Part shown: piece after piece, positions 1 to 8,965 of the stretch
How positions within the stretch are numbered: position 1 is the stretch's first letter
Layout: every line of letters begins with the position of its first letter
Assembly: GCA_905176665.1 (NCBI GenBank)
Contig: CAJINA010000167.1
Span: 1-64,000, forward strand
From: Olavius algarvensis Delta 4 endosymbiont
Lineage (GTDB): Bacteria; Desulfobacterota; Desulfobacteria; Desulfobacterales; CAJINA01
Length of the DNA: 64,000 nt
Reading direction: 5' to 3'
Translations under genes and position numbers: made by a program
The notes under the pieces: generated by a model
The model's input: only the letters and a program-made list of their open reading frames with translations
Told to the model about the DNA's origin: nothing
Databases searched by the model: none

Positions 1-13
1 AGAGGACGACCGC

Positions 14-53
14 GCGCCATACCCTGGTCTTCTTTTGGGGCCAGGGATGGCGC
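14..53. other. Strong hairpin at the window edge
   Basis: Positions 14-27 and 41-53 are complementary over 13 pairs with one bulged A (GCGCCAT-a-CCCTGG against CCAGGGATGGCGC), with a 13-nt loop. No T-run follows on the + strand, so a classical terminator is uncertain. It may end a gene that lies left of the window, or be an isolated palindromic repeat. Confidence 0.5.
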
Positions 54-99
54 TTATCGTCTATCTCAAACTGTTTGGGAAGATCTTAACTTTTTCAAT

Positions 100-669
100 A
101 TACGACTATTAGAAGCGGCATTAAAGGCTCCCATGAGACACAATATCTGCGTTAGACATGAGGTTCAAATCCTCGAAATACTCTATAGTATTCCTCCGGT
201 TTAAACCTCATGTCTGCCTTGATCTTGAACCCCATGATAACCTTTAATACCACTTCTATAAGTATCTTATTCCTCTCAAAACCCTCAAAGTATTATAGTT
301 TTCTACGGTTTAAACCGCTCGGCCGCCTTGACCTTGTGTCCGATGGAAACCTTTAAAGCCACTTTATGTCGTTTTTCTAAAACCAATCCGCATTGGCTGC
401 GCTGGCACCTCGGGTTAGAGCCTCGCGGCAGCCTTGATCTTAAGCGTGACTGAAGCGCCTAAAACCACCTCTAAGATATCCCCTTAAATCTTAGACCCCA
501 TGAAAACCTTTAATACCACTTCTATAAGTATCTTATACCTCTTAAAACCCCTCAAAGTACTATAGTTTTCCCAGGTTCAAACCGCTCAGCCGCCTTGTCT
601 GTCAGGCGCAGTTCACAGAGCGAAACCTGAACCTTGTGTCCGATAGAAACCTTTAAAGCCACTTTATGT
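100..669. repeat. Degenerate repeat array, direct and inverted copies
   Basis: This non-coding AT-rich stretch (no credible gene in 1-834) contains recurring copies of a motif close to CCTTTAATACCACTTCTATA. Direct copies are at about 228-270 and 497-535. Shorter relatives reading CCTTTAAAGCCACTTTATG are at about 349-369 and 649-669. An inverted copy is at about 100-144. The blocks 222-369 and 488-669 are a diverged duplication, the second carrying an extra ~30-nt segment near 596-625. The copies carry many substitutions, so the array is old. I see no transposase, no CRISPR-like regular spacing and no conserved reading frame. Confidence 0.6.
155..214. repeat. Long imperfect palindrome
   Basis: The 15-nt arms at 155-169 and 200-214 (GACATGAGGTTCAAA and TTTAAACCTCATGTC) pair with one mismatch. 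Inside the loop, AATACT and AGTATT form a second short stem around 175-192. The palindrome lies between the inverted and the first direct copy of the surrounding repeat array, as if it were the centre of an inverted duplication. Confidence 0.6.
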
Positions 670-834
670 TTTTTTCCAAACCAGGCCGCCTTGCCTGCGC
701 ATCCCTGAAACCAATTTACAGCTTGCCAAAAACCCATCCGGAAATTAAGTGGCGCTTTGCGCCGTGTTGGTATATAGTAACGGCTAGTTTCATCCTACGA
801 TCCACCCCCCCAAAAAACAGGAAAGGAATGGACA

Positions 835-1287
835 ATGTCTATCTATGAGTTGCTCAAAGATGTCCCGTTGTTTAATGACTTTTCCGAACAAGAGATGCAG
901 ATTCTGGTCGAGAGGGACCCGCCGATAAAAACCTATGTGAAGGACGACCACCTGATAACCGAAGGCGAGACATCAACCACCCTCTTTCTGCTGGTGAAGG
1001 GGGTCTGCCGGATTACCAAGCAGCAGGACGGCGCCACCATTCAGCTGTCCCGCCTAAAACCAGGTGAGATATTCGGCGAAATGTCGTGGGTAACGGGCAA
1101 ACCGCGCCAGAGCAATGTGGTCGCCAATGAAGACGTTACCGTGGTGGAAATGGACCAGACTTTTTTTGAGCAAATCAAACCGGAAATGAGCAATAAAATC
1201 AAAGACCACCTGATAGCACTGCTTATCAAGCGCCTGGACAATATGAACGAAGCGATCATGCGGATCTCCAAGCTGATGCGCGCTTAA
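835..1287 (+). CDS. Cyclic nucleotide-binding domain protein, no DNA-binding domain
   Basis: A 150-residue protein that is essentially one CNB (CRP-type) beta-barrel domain. The phosphate-binding cassette is visible as GEIFGEMSW at about residues 77-85, followed by an Arg near 91. A C-terminal helix (about 118-150) follows, but there is no helix-turn-helix, so it is not a CRP-like transcription factor. It is a likely cytoplasmic sensor or partner protein whose ligand cannot be told from sequence. The ATG at 835 is preceded by AGGAAAGGA at a good distance; an ATG 7 nt upstream is out of frame. It stands alone, with an AT-rich palindrome just after its stop. Confidence 0.85.
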   Translation: MSIYELLKDVPLFNDFSEQEMQILVERDPPIKTYVKDDHLITEGETSTTLFLLVKGVCRITKQQDGATIQLSRLKPGEIFGEMSWVTGKPRQSNVVANEDVTVVEMDQTFFEQIKPEMSNKIKDHLIALLIKRLDNMNEAIMRISKLMRA

Positions 1288-1293
1288 TCCGCA

Positions 1294-1324
1294 TATCTCA
1301 TAAAATTTTTACAAAAATGAGATA
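1294..1324. terminator. AT-rich hairpin after the CNB gene
   Basis: TATCTCAT (1294-1301) pairs with ATGAGATA (1317-1324), and the loop can add a T5/A5 stem. It starts 7 nt after the CNB stop codon. It lacks a T-run on the + side, so it may be a weak terminator or a mRNA 3' stem. Confidence 0.4.
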
Positions 1325-1402
1325 GTTGGGTCATGAGTTACGGCTACACTCTCCGGCCACGACCAGCTACCAACCCTACCTGCTGTAGCTGAGGCGATAT
1401 GT

Positions 1403-2515
1403 ATGCAGAAACTTGCCCTCCTCCTTTTGACAGCAGCCCTGCTCACCGGCAATGCGGCCGCTATGGGCGCCCGGGAATTCTCCCTGGATCAGATCACCCT
1501 GCCGCCAGACTTTAAGATTGAGGTCTTCGCGGAAAACATCCCCAATGCCCGGTCGATCACCGCAGGGCCGGAGGGCGTCTTTTTCGTGGGTTCGCGCAAC
1601 GCCGGCAAGGTCTACGCCGTGATCGACGAAAACGCGGATTTCAAGGCCGACAAGGTCACCGTGATTGCCAGCGGCTTGTGGTCTCCCAACGGGGTGGCCT
1701 ACCGGCGCGGAGATCTTTACGTGGCGGAAATCAACCGGGTGGTCCGCTTTCCGAATATCATGCAAAACCTCGCCTCTCCCGGCAAGCCCGTGGTGGTCAA
1801 CGACACCTTTCCCGGCCGGCGCTGGCACGGCTGGAAATTCATCCGTTTCGGACCGGATGAGAAACTCTACGTACCGGTCGGCGCGCCCTGCAATGTCTGC
1901 GTTCAGAAAGATCCCCGCTTTGCCACGATCATGCGCATGGACCCGGATGGCCGGAACCTGGAAATTTACGCCCAGGGCGTCCGCAACAGTGTGGGCTTCG
2001 ACTGGCATCCGCACACTGGCAACCTCTGGTTTACGGACAACGGCCGGGACTACCTGGGGGATGACCTGCCGCCGGACGAACTGAACCACGCGGTGCGCAG
2101 CGGGCAGCATTTTGGTTTCCCCTACCACCACGGAAATTTGATACCCGATCCAAAGTTCGGCAAAATTGCACCGACGGAGGCCTACTCACCGCCTGTCCAG
2201 GAACTGGGGCCGCATGTGGCCTCGCTGGGTATGCGATTTTACACCGGGCGTCAATTCCCCGAAAAATACCACAACCAGATATTCATAGCGGAACATGGCT
2301 CCTGGAACCGCAGCACCCCGATCGGCTACCGCATTCCCGTTGTGTCGCTGCAGGGATCCCGGGCCGTCGGCTACGAAGTGTTTGCCCAGGGATGGCTGCA
2401 GGCCGACCAGACCGTGGCCGGGCGGCCTGTGGATCTGGAAGTGCTGCCGGACGGCTCCCTGCTGATCAGCGACGACCACGCTGACCGGTTATACCGGATA
2501 ACCTATCGCCCCTGA
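1403..2515 (+). CDS. PQQ-type sugar/sorbosone dehydrogenase-like exported protein
   Basis: A 370-residue protein of the glucose/sorbosone dehydrogenase beta-propeller family (GSDH). An N-terminal Sec signal peptide (residues 1-20, hydrophobic core LALLLLTAALL, AAA before the cleavage site) puts it in the periplasm. Family landmarks are SPNGVAY (94-100), GVRNSVGFDWHP (192-203) and a Gly/His-rich segment near 235-245. A CNVC pair (163-166) could form a disulfide. Family members oxidise aldoses or aldehydes with pyrroloquinoline quinone; whether this one binds PQQ and what it oxidises is not known. The start ATG has a GAGGCG element upstream. It is monocistronic. Confidence 0.85.
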   Translation: MQKLALLLLTAALLTGNAAAMGAREFSLDQITLPPDFKIEVFAENIPNARSITAGPEGVFFVGSRNAGKVYAVIDENADFKADKVTVIASGLWSPNGVAYRRGDLYVAEINRVVRFPNIMQNLASPGKPVVVNDTFPGRRWHGWKFIRFGPDEKLYVPVGAPCNVCVQKDPRFATIMRMDPDGRNLEIYAQGVRNSVGFDWHPHTGNLWFTDNGRDYLGDDLPPDELNHAVRSGQHFGFPYHHGNLIPDPKFGKIAPTEAYSPPVQELGPHVASLGMRFYTGRQFPEKYHNQIFIAEHGSWNRSTPIGYRIPVVSLQGSRAVGYEVFAQGWLQADQTVAGRPVDLEVLPDGSLLISDDHADRLYRITYRP

Positions 2516-2631
2516 ACTTGGACATATAACCGACAGACAACCTCCCGGCAGCATGGCCTGAGCGCCTGCCTGCTCAGCGAACTTCACAGACAGGGTTCAT
2601 TCGCCGTGCGTCCCCATCTACGGCATTCAGG

Positions 2632-2659
2632 TTGACATATCAGACACTTTGCGTATGAT
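2632..2659 (+). promoter_or_regulatory. Sigma70-like promoter
   Basis: TTGACA (2632-2637), a 16-bp spacer and TATGAT (2654-2659), about 90 nt before the DUF2339 gene. A near-consensus match in an otherwise empty 233-bp gap, so it probably drives the DUF2339-DUF3999 pair. Confidence 0.6.
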
Positions 2660-2748
2660 GCACTCTGCCTCAAGCAGCTGTTTTGCCTGTCAACGGCATT
2701 TCAAACCGGCAATTTTGAAATCAACTTTTTCGCAGGTTGCCACGCATT

Positions 2749-5514
2749 ATGGGCAATAGTTTAATCTACATCATTTTCGGATTGATCGGGGTTGTCGCTG
2801 GAGAAATCTACCTGCGCGGCCCGGGCGATCTTATGGTTGGCGGCATCGTGGGGTTAGTGGTGGCAGCGGTCATCAGCCAGCGCAATGCACTGGCAGCTGT
2901 CCAAAAACGCCTGAAAGCGATGGAGGGACAAATCTCAGATCTGCTAACCGGACAGACAGCGGATAGGCCGCCCGAACCCGAGGTAGACGCGGAGCCGTCC
3001 GCTGAAGGGATGCAGGCGGCGCCAGCGGACGTTGCCGCGATGAAGGAAGCAACCGAAGCCCCGGCCGCAGCCCCGCCGCGAACCGTCGATCCGCCCTCTC
3101 TGGAATTGCAGCTGCCCGATGAAATCGAATCGCCACGACCATCCCCAAAACAACCGATTACAGACCAGCCCGCGCCGGATGCCGGCGACCCCATGGACCG
3201 GGTCAAGGCATTTATCCTAGGCGGCAACCTGGTCGTCCGTGTGGGTGTGGTGGTCCTGCTCTTCGGGTTTGCGTTCCTGGTGAAATATGCCGCGGCCCGG
3301 GATCTGGTTCCCCTGGAGGTCCGCCTGGCCGCCGCCTTTGCAGCCGGCATAGCGCTGCTGGTGATCGGCTGGCGCTTGCGGCACAAACGGTTCGGATATG
3401 CGGTTACCCTGCAAGGCGGCGGCATTGGGGTGATGTACCTGACCCTGTTCGCGGCCGCCCGCCTTTTTGACCTGGTCCCCTTGCCGCTCACTTTCCTGGT
3501 CATGGTGGGCCTGGTGGTCTTTTCCGGTATCCTCGCAGTCCTGCAGGATGCCGCCGCCATGGCGGTCCTGGGCGCCGCCGGCGGCTTCATGGCACCGGTG
3601 CTGTTGTCGACCGGTACCGGCAGTCACGTAACGCTGTTCAGCTACTATGCCCTGCTCAACGCCGGGATATGCGGCATCGCCTGGTTCAAAGCCTGGCGCT
3701 GGCTCAACCTGCTGGGCTTTATCTTTACTTTCGGTATCGGTTCCGCCTGGGGAATGCAGTCCTATCGCCCGGACTATTTTATCTCCACGGAACCCTTCCT
3801 GGTACTCTTCTTCGTATTCTACCTGTCCATTTCAGTACTGTTTGCCCTGCGGCAACCGCCTCGTCTGAAAGGCTACGTGGACAGTACCCTGGTGTTCGGC
3901 CTGCCCCTGGTGGTCTTTGGCCTGCAGGTCGGCCTCGTAAAGGATATGGCATACGGGTTGGCCTTTAGTTCCCTGGTCATGGGTCTGATCTATACCGGTC
4001 TGGCCACGGTCCTGTGGCGGCGGCGGTCACGGGGTCTGGCGGCACTGGTGGAAGCCTTCCTGTCGCTGGGCGTGGTGTTCGGCAGCCTGGCCATCCCCCT
4101 GGCGCTGTCCGGCCGCTGGACAACTGTGGCCTGGAGCCTCGAAGGTGCCGGGTTGGTCTGGGTGGGATGCCGTCAACACCGCTGGACAGCGCGCAATTTC
4201 GGCCTACTGCTCCAACTCGGCTCAGGGGCCTTTTTCCTGTTTGGCAGCCATGGAACCGGTGACACCATGGCCGTGTTCAACAACCGCTTTCTGGGCGGCA
4301 TGCTCGTGGGACTGGCCGGTCTGGTATCTGCATTTTTCCTGGAACGCTACCAGCATCAACTGCATCGCATGGAAAAACCCCTGGCCACGCTCAGTTTGGC
4401 CTGGGGACTGTTGTGGTGGTTCGGTACCGGGTTCGATGAAATTGACCGCCGGTTGTCCCGCCGCCACGAGCTGGTGGCAAACATGGCCTTTATCGGCTTT
4501 TCAGGCCTGGTTTTGGGCCTGCTGTTTCGGCGCCTTGATTGGCAAAAACTGCGCTGGCCGGCCCTGGGCCTGCTGCCGGCCATGGGCTTGGCGGCCCTGG
4601 TTCTTGGCGATTACCGCTACTTCAAGCACCCTTTTGAGGATTGGTGGCTGGCCGTCTGGCCGCTTACCTTCGGGGTGCACCTGTTTCTCCTGCTCAGCAT
4701 GGATTCTGCCTGGCCCAGGAGAATTGCCGCCGCCTGGCACGTGGCCGGGATCCTGCTGGCCACAGCGCTGATCAGTTGGGAAGCGGGTTGGCTGCTCGAC
4801 AGGCTGGCCGGCGGTGCTGCTGTCTGGGCTTTTATCGCCTGGGGGGCTGTGCCGGGAACCGTTGCGATCCTGCTGGGCAAGCTCAAAGATCAGCCGGGCT
4901 GGCCTTTCGAATCCTGGCAAGCCGCCTACCAGGGCTGGACGCCGGCCTTGCTGGCGCTGGGCCTGCTGGCCTGGACCTTGGGGGGACTCGCCCTTGACGG
5001 TGATCCCCGCCCCTTGCCTTATCTACCCCTGTTCAATCCCCTGGACCTGGTTCAGATTTTTGTTTTCCTGGTCTTGTTCCGGTGGGTCCTGAGGTCCTTG
5101 CAGGCGCCGATGGGCCCGGCCGCGGGTCTTGCGCCGGTTGTCCTGTGGACGGGCCCGGTCGCCGGTGTTTTCGGGTGGCTGACCGCCATGGTCGCCCGCA
5201 CCGTCCACCACTTTGCCGATGTGCGCTACACGGCCGAAGCCCTTTTTCAATCAGACCTGTTCCAATCGTCGGTAGCGGTCCTGTGGGGGTTGCTGGCCCT
5301 GGGCTGCATGATCGCTTCCAATCGTCTGAAGCTGCGACCGGTATGGTTTACCGGGGCCGGCCTGTTGGGTATCGTGGTGATCAAACTGTTCCTGGTGGAC
5401 CTGTCGGGTTCAGGCACGGTCTTTCGGATTGTTTCATTCCTGGCGGTGGGCGGTCTGATGCTGATTATCGGCTTTTTCACGCCCCTGCCCCCGGTCGCGT
5501 CGAAAGGAGAATGA
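2749..5514 (+). CDS. DUF2339 polytopic membrane protein
   Basis: A very hydrophobic protein of about 921 residues belonging to the DUF2339 family. An N-terminal membrane segment is followed by a short coiled-coil-like stretch (about 40-60) and an acidic, Pro/Ala-rich linker (about 65-145). The remainder is a series of some two dozen transmembrane helices. The family is uncharacterised, with suggested envelope or transport roles but no known reaction. I chose ATG 2749; an in-frame TTG at 2737 sits directly against the only AGG and has worse spacing. Its stop overlaps the RBS region of the DUF3999 gene, a pairing that is common for these two families and suggests they work together. Confidence 0.88.
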   Translation: MGNSLIYIIFGLIGVVAGEIYLRGPGDLMVGGIVGLVVAAVISQRNALAAVQKRLKAMEGQISDLLTGQTADRPPEPEVDAEPSAEGMQAAPADVAAMKEATEAPAAAPPRTVDPPSLELQLPDEIESPRPSPKQPITDQPAPDAGDPMDRVKAFILGGNLVVRVGVVVLLFGFAFLVKYAAARDLVPLEVRLAAAFAAGIALLVIGWRLRHKRFGYAVTLQGGGIGVMYLTLFAAARLFDLVPLPLTFLVMVGLVVFSGILAVLQDAAAMAVLGAAGGFMAPVLLSTGTGSHVTLFSYYALLNAGICGIAWFKAWRWLNLLGFIFTFGIGSAWGMQSYRPDYFISTEPFLVLFFVFYLSISVLFALRQPPRLKGYVDSTLVFGLPLVVFGLQVGLVKDMAYGLAFSSLVMGLIYTGLATVLWRRRSRGLAALVEAFLSLGVVFGSLAIPLALSGRWTTVAWSLEGAGLVWVGCRQHRWTARNFGLLLQLGSGAFFLFGSHGTGDTMAVFNNRFLGGMLVGLAGLVSAFFLERYQHQLHRMEKPLATLSLAWGLLWWFGTGFDEIDRRLSRRHELVANMAFIGFSGLVLGLLFRRLDWQKLRWPALGLLPAMGLAALVLGDYRYFKHPFEDWWLAVWPLTFGVHLFLLLSMDSAWPRRIAAAWHVAGILLATALISWEAGWLLDRLAGGAAVWAFIAWGAVPGTVAILLGKLKDQPGWPFESWQAAYQGWTPALLALGLLAWTLGGLALDGDPRPLPYLPLFNPLDLVQIFVFLVLFRWVLRSLQAPMGPAAGLAPVVLWTGPVAGVFGWLTAMVARTVHHFADVRYTAEALFQSDLFQSSVAVLWGLLALGCMIASNRLKLRPVWFTGAGLLGIVVIKLFLVDLSGSGTVFRIVSFLAVGGLMLIIGFFTPLPPVASKGE

Positions 5515-5519
5515 CTAGA

Positions 5520-6887
5520 ATGCGATGGTCCTGGCTGTACTTGCTGTTACTGGCCGCCGCACCGGTCTTTGCGGCAGATCCGGTTTTGCACGATTTTGCC
5601 TATGGGGTGAAGATCGACGTCCCCAAGGGAACGCCGATTGCCGCCTTAAGCCTGCCGGCGCAGGTCTACAAGAACACCTACCGGGCCGACCTGGGTGATG
5701 TACGCGTATTCAATGCCGCCGGCGAACCGGTCCCGCACATGCTGCGCTATGCCCGCACCCAGGCCGCCGAGGCAGCGTGGCAGCCCCTGGCCTTTTTTCC
5801 CCTGCCGGAAGACATTAAATCGGAAGCCGACGGATACCGGGTCTATGTCCGTACGGGACCGAATGGGGCGGTGGTACGGGTCGATCCCGCGCCTGAAAGC
5901 GTTCCGGTCGAGTCTATCCGGTCGTTTCTCGTCGATGTCAGCCGTTTCAGGCGTGACCTGGTGCAGCTGCGGTTGGTGTGGCCGCCGGGAGAAAAAAACC
6001 TGATGGCCATGTTCCGCGTGGCCACCAGTGATGATCTGGTGAACTGGAAAACCATCAGTAGGCAAGCGGCAATTTCAGATGTCCGCTACGGCGGCCATCG
6101 CCTGCTCAGTGACACGATACCCTTGCGAGCGAAAACCAGGCGCTACCTGCGCCTGCAGCAGACCGATTCCGGACCGGCGGTGCCGGTTTTGCGGATCGAG
6201 GGGCAGGTGCAGCCGGAAGGCCGGGCCCCCATTCGGGCCTTCATGCAGTTGGCCGGGCGGGCGGTGCCGGACAAGTCCGGTGTTTTTGAATACCAGACCA
6301 GCGGGGCCTTCCCCATTGACCGGATCAACCTCGTCTTCGACCAGGCCAACTCCATGGCCCAGGCCACGGTATCTTCCCGGAACGATTCCCAGGCAGACTG
6401 GAAACGCCGTTTCAAAGGATTGTTCTACCGTATCGACGTGGACCACACGTCTTTAACCAGCAGCCCACAATCCGTGGCCATCTCCATGGATCGCAACTGG
6501 CAGCTGCGCGTGGATGCCAGCGGCAGCACCATCGGCAGCGCCGTGCCCCGCCTGGAAATCGACTATCGCCCCCACGACCTGTACTTCATCGCCCGCGGCA
6601 GCGGCCCCTACACCCTGGCCTACGGAAGCACCCAGGTGGAACCATTGAAAGTGAACGTGTCCGCCCTGTTCGACGGCATCAACCGGCAGCGTGGGCATGA
6701 ACTCGCCCGCTGGGTACGACCGCAGCGCGACCAGATCACCCTCGGCGGCCCGCAGCGCTTGTCACCGCTGCCGAAACCGCTGCCAATGCGCCGCATCGTG
6801 CTCTGGTCCATCCTGGTGGCCGGGGTGCTGATCGTGGCGTTTATGGCCATACGGCTGGCGCGCCGCATGAATGTAAAGGAAGGTTAG
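5520..6887 (+). CDS. DUF3999 exported membrane-anchored protein
   Basis: A 455-residue protein of the DUF3999 family. A clear signal peptide (LYLLLLAAAPVFAA, cleavage near residue 18) leads into a large, beta-rich periplasmic region. A single transmembrane helix near the C-terminus (about 428-448) is followed by a short basic tail, giving periplasm-out topology. Function is unknown; the family nearly always neighbours DUF2339. Start choice: ATG 5520 lies 10 nt after GGAG (5506-5509), while the in-frame ATG at 5511 overlaps the upstream stop and is only 1 nt from the same GGAG. Confidence 0.85.
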   Translation: MRWSWLYLLLLAAAPVFAADPVLHDFAYGVKIDVPKGTPIAALSLPAQVYKNTYRADLGDVRVFNAAGEPVPHMLRYARTQAAEAAWQPLAFFPLPEDIKSEADGYRVYVRTGPNGAVVRVDPAPESVPVESIRSFLVDVSRFRRDLVQLRLVWPPGEKNLMAMFRVATSDDLVNWKTISRQAAISDVRYGGHRLLSDTIPLRAKTRRYLRLQQTDSGPAVPVLRIEGQVQPEGRAPIRAFMQLAGRAVPDKSGVFEYQTSGAFPIDRINLVFDQANSMAQATVSSRNDSQADWKRRFKGLFYRIDVDHTSLTSSPQSVAISMDRNWQLRVDASGSTIGSAVPRLEIDYRPHDLYFIARGSGPYTLAYGSTQVEPLKVNVSALFDGINRQRGHELARWVRPQRDQITLGGPQRLSPLPKPLPMRRIVLWSILVAGVLIVAFMAIRLARRMNVKEG

Positions 6888-6905
6888 GACCCATTTCAAA
6901 AAAGT
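6888..6905 (+). repeat. Gene-end element, copy 1 (RACCCATYTCAAAAAAG)
   Basis: GACCCATTTCAAAAAAG follows the DUF3999 stop codon directly. Related sequences occur directly after the VOC gene (minus strand, 41828 leftwards) and 56 nt after the last molybdenum-hydroxylase gene (about 63823). The 20-30 nt after the motif are also similar in copies 1 and 2. Confidence 0.5.
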
Positions 6906-6995
6906 CTTCTTGTGCGGCATAACCGGCAGGCGACGACGGAAGCTCGAAAAGTGTAGACGGGACCTTGAACCGGAATTCGATTCTTGAGATGGGCC

Positions 6996-7445
6996 TTAGT
7001 CGATAAGATCGGCCTGTTTGAATTCGCGACGCAAATCCGCAACGCGGCGGCGATTTACGCCCAGGTCCGAGTAGCCCAAGCGCGAAGCCGAGCGTATGGC
7101 AACCCGGCCAGTGGCCGGATCCCAAAGAAGCTCCAGATCATCAACAAATCGGAACAACCGGCTTTTAACCTCGGCGTGCAGGTAATGATCGGTATACGCA
7201 ACGATTGTGGCGCGTGGCAGCCGGCTGACGATATCGGCGATACCTTCCCAGGCTGCGGACGGATCACCTTGCATCTGCAAGGGCGCCACGTTGTGCCCGG
7301 GGTCCGCGGCTTCCGAGGAGACGCAATTGGGTTTATGGGGACAATCGCCCAGTCTTACCGGGGACTGGTCAGTTTCTGGGCCCGCGCCTTTTGGGCTGGC
7401 TATTTCCAGTACAATCAGCGCGAGCGCCAGGCGTAAAATACCCAT
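6996..7445 (-). CDS. DUF1499 family protein
   Basis: A 149-residue protein with the full DUF1499 signature: CPHKPNCVSS near residues 35-44, RLFRFVDDLEL near 95-105, then RSASRLGYSDLGVNRRR near 117-133. A hydrophobic N-terminus (about 1-22) suggests export or a membrane anchor. The family is conserved but has no established function. It starts 23 nt after the octaheme cytochrome gene, so the two are probably cotranscribed. The RBS is AAAGGA, 8 nt before the ATG. Confidence 0.85.
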   Translation of the reverse strand: MGILRLALALIVLEIASPKGAGPETDQSPVRLGDCPHKPNCVSSEAADPGHNVAPLQMQGDPSAAWEGIADIVSRLPRATIVAYTDHYLHAEVKSRLFRFVDDLELLWDPATGRVAIRSASRLGYSDLGVNRRRVADLRREFKQADLID

Positions 7446-7468
7446 TAACCGGTCCTTTCACTCTTTTG

Positions 7469-8965
7469 TCATTTTCCGGTCTTGTCGATCTTTTTATGCC
7501 GTTCTAACCAGGCGTTCATTTCCAGGAGCGCCTGAGAAATATGGTAGTTGCCGTCGGCATACACCGCGTAGTCACCGCCCCCGCCCATGGATGAGGCGAA
7601 CCGAATCGTATTGGCATAGAATTGCCAGATATCCATCCAACGTTTCTCAATGGCCTCATCAAAAGGATTGCCGTCCTGGTCGGCATATTTCCCCTTCCAG
7701 ATATCGCCCATGATCTCGGTGGCCAGTTTGACATCCGCATTCGTCTTCTGGATGGTGTTTTCAAAACGCCGCCAGTGCCCGTTGACCCAGGAAGTGTCGT
7801 GGCAGTTCAGGCAGGCCGCCTGCATGGCCTTGCGGCGAGTGGTCTGCTCTTCAGGGCTGATCAGGTACTCCTTGGCCAGGGTGCCGTCCAGGCTGGTCGG
7901 CAGGGCCAGCCCCTCGCGGTTTCGGATTACGGATGTGTCCGGTTCCCGGGGATGGGGGTGGGCATAGACCAGCCCGAAAATGCGCCAGGGCAAGCGATTG
8001 TTCATCTGGTGGGTTCTTTTGGCGACCACCTCCTCATCGGCATTGACCAGCAGGCTGATGTGGCAGCTGGCACAGGTCGGGGCAGTGAAATCCTCCCCGA
8101 TCTTCCAGGGCACGGCATTGAAATCCCAGGTTTTGTGCATGGCGGAATAGATATTGCCGTGCTTGCTGGCCTCGTAGACTTTGGCTGCGGGCACATCCGG
8201 ACCCACATGACATTCCTTGCAGGTGTGGGGTTTACGGGCCATCTCGATGGAAAACGCATGCCGGGTATGGCAGGCCGAGCAGGAACCCAGACTCCCGTCC
8301 AGGTTGACCCGGCCGACACCCTGATTGGGCCAGCCCTTGATGACGGGAAACTCCAATTCACCGGCCAGTTCGGTATCGCGGATCTCCTTACCGGCCACCA
8401 TCAGCTGGGTGCCGTGACAGTAGTAGCAGGTCTCTGCCCGGGTATCGTCGTTGGCCGGTTTGAAGGTGATGCGGCCATCTTTTCTTTCCTTGGTACCGAT
8501 AATGCTGCGCTGCAGTTTCTGGTACAAAGGGTTTTCGGCCAGGTTCGCATAGGCGTTGGCCATCAGGTTGTCGGCATACTGGGCCGCTTCTTCGGCATGG
8601 CAGACAGCACAGTCCTGGGGGCTGACCACGACGTGGATATCATAGCCGTTGTGTTCAAAGGTATCGGCGTGGGCCGCGGGCCGCTGGGTGTGGCACTCGG
8701 CACACCCGACCGATGTCCCGGTCAGTTCGGCGGGGATTTTCCGCGAGGAAACCTTGCGTCCCAGACCTTCCACTGCCAGGGCCGCCTGGGGTGTCGTTTT
8801 GGCGTGGCGGCTGTTCTGCCAATCCTGAACGATCCCGGGATGCAGGCTAGCGTGGCAATCGAGACATTCGGACGTCGCATCGCTGATCGGTATCTCCGTA
8901 GCGGTCAGGCTTACGGGTAACAGGAACAACAGGCTCAGACCGAGTAAAAGGCTGATATTTCGCAT
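7469..8965 (-). CDS. Octaheme cytochrome c, hydroxylamine oxidoreductase (HAO) family
   Basis: A 498-residue exported protein: signal peptide SLLLGLSLLFLLPVSLTA, then eight CXXCH haem sites (CLDCH, CAECH, CAVCH, CYYCH, CSACH, CKECH, CASCH, CLNCH). The stretch around CSACHTRHAFS...CKECHVGPD...YEASKHG is the hallmark of the HAO family. Relatives in anaerobes are thought to reduce nitrite or hydroxylamine or to act in electron transfer. Whether the haem-crosslinking Tyr of true HAO is present needs an alignment; Tyr residues occur in the right C-terminal area (GGGGDYAVYADGNYH). Start ATG 8965 has GGAGG upstream; longer in-frame starts would precede the signal peptide. There is no quinol-oxidising partner gene nearby. 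Confidence 0.85.
   Translation of the reverse strand: MRNISLLLGLSLLFLLPVSLTATEIPISDATSECLDCHASLHPGIVQDWQNSRHAKTTPQAALAVEGLGRKVSSRKIPAELTGTSVGCAECHTQRPAAHADTFEHNGYDIHVVVSPQDCAVCHAEEAAQYADNLMANAYANLAENPLYQKLQRSIIGTKERKDGRITFKPANDDTRAETCYYCHGTQLMVAGKEIRDTELAGELEFPVIKGWPNQGVGRVNLDGSLGSCSACHTRHAFSIEMARKPHTCKECHVGPDVPAAKVYEASKHGNIYSAMHKTWDFNAVPWKIGEDFTAPTCASCHISLLVNADEEVVAKRTHQMNNRLPWRIFGLVYAHPHPREPDTSVIRNREGLALPTSLDGTLAKEYLISPEEQTTRRKAMQAACLNCHDTSWVNGHWRRFENTIQKTNADVKLATEIMGDIWKGKYADQDGNPFDEAIEKRWMDIWQFYANTIRFASSMGGGGDYAVYADGNYHISQALLEMNAWLERHKKIDKTGK

Noticed and set aside
100-669. CRISPR array
   Set aside because: Repeats are degenerate, unevenly spaced and include inverted copies; no cas gene is near.
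5082-5519. Upstream extension of the DUF3999 frame within the DUF2339 gene
   Set aside because: It overlaps the DUF2339 coding region, and a signal peptide with a well-spaced RBS marks the true start at 5520.
7622-8920. Long open frame (432 codons) on the + strand opposite the octaheme cytochrome
   Set aside because: It is antisense to a gene with eight CXXCH motifs and a signal peptide, has no RBS and no recognisable protein features; a GC-rich shadow frame.
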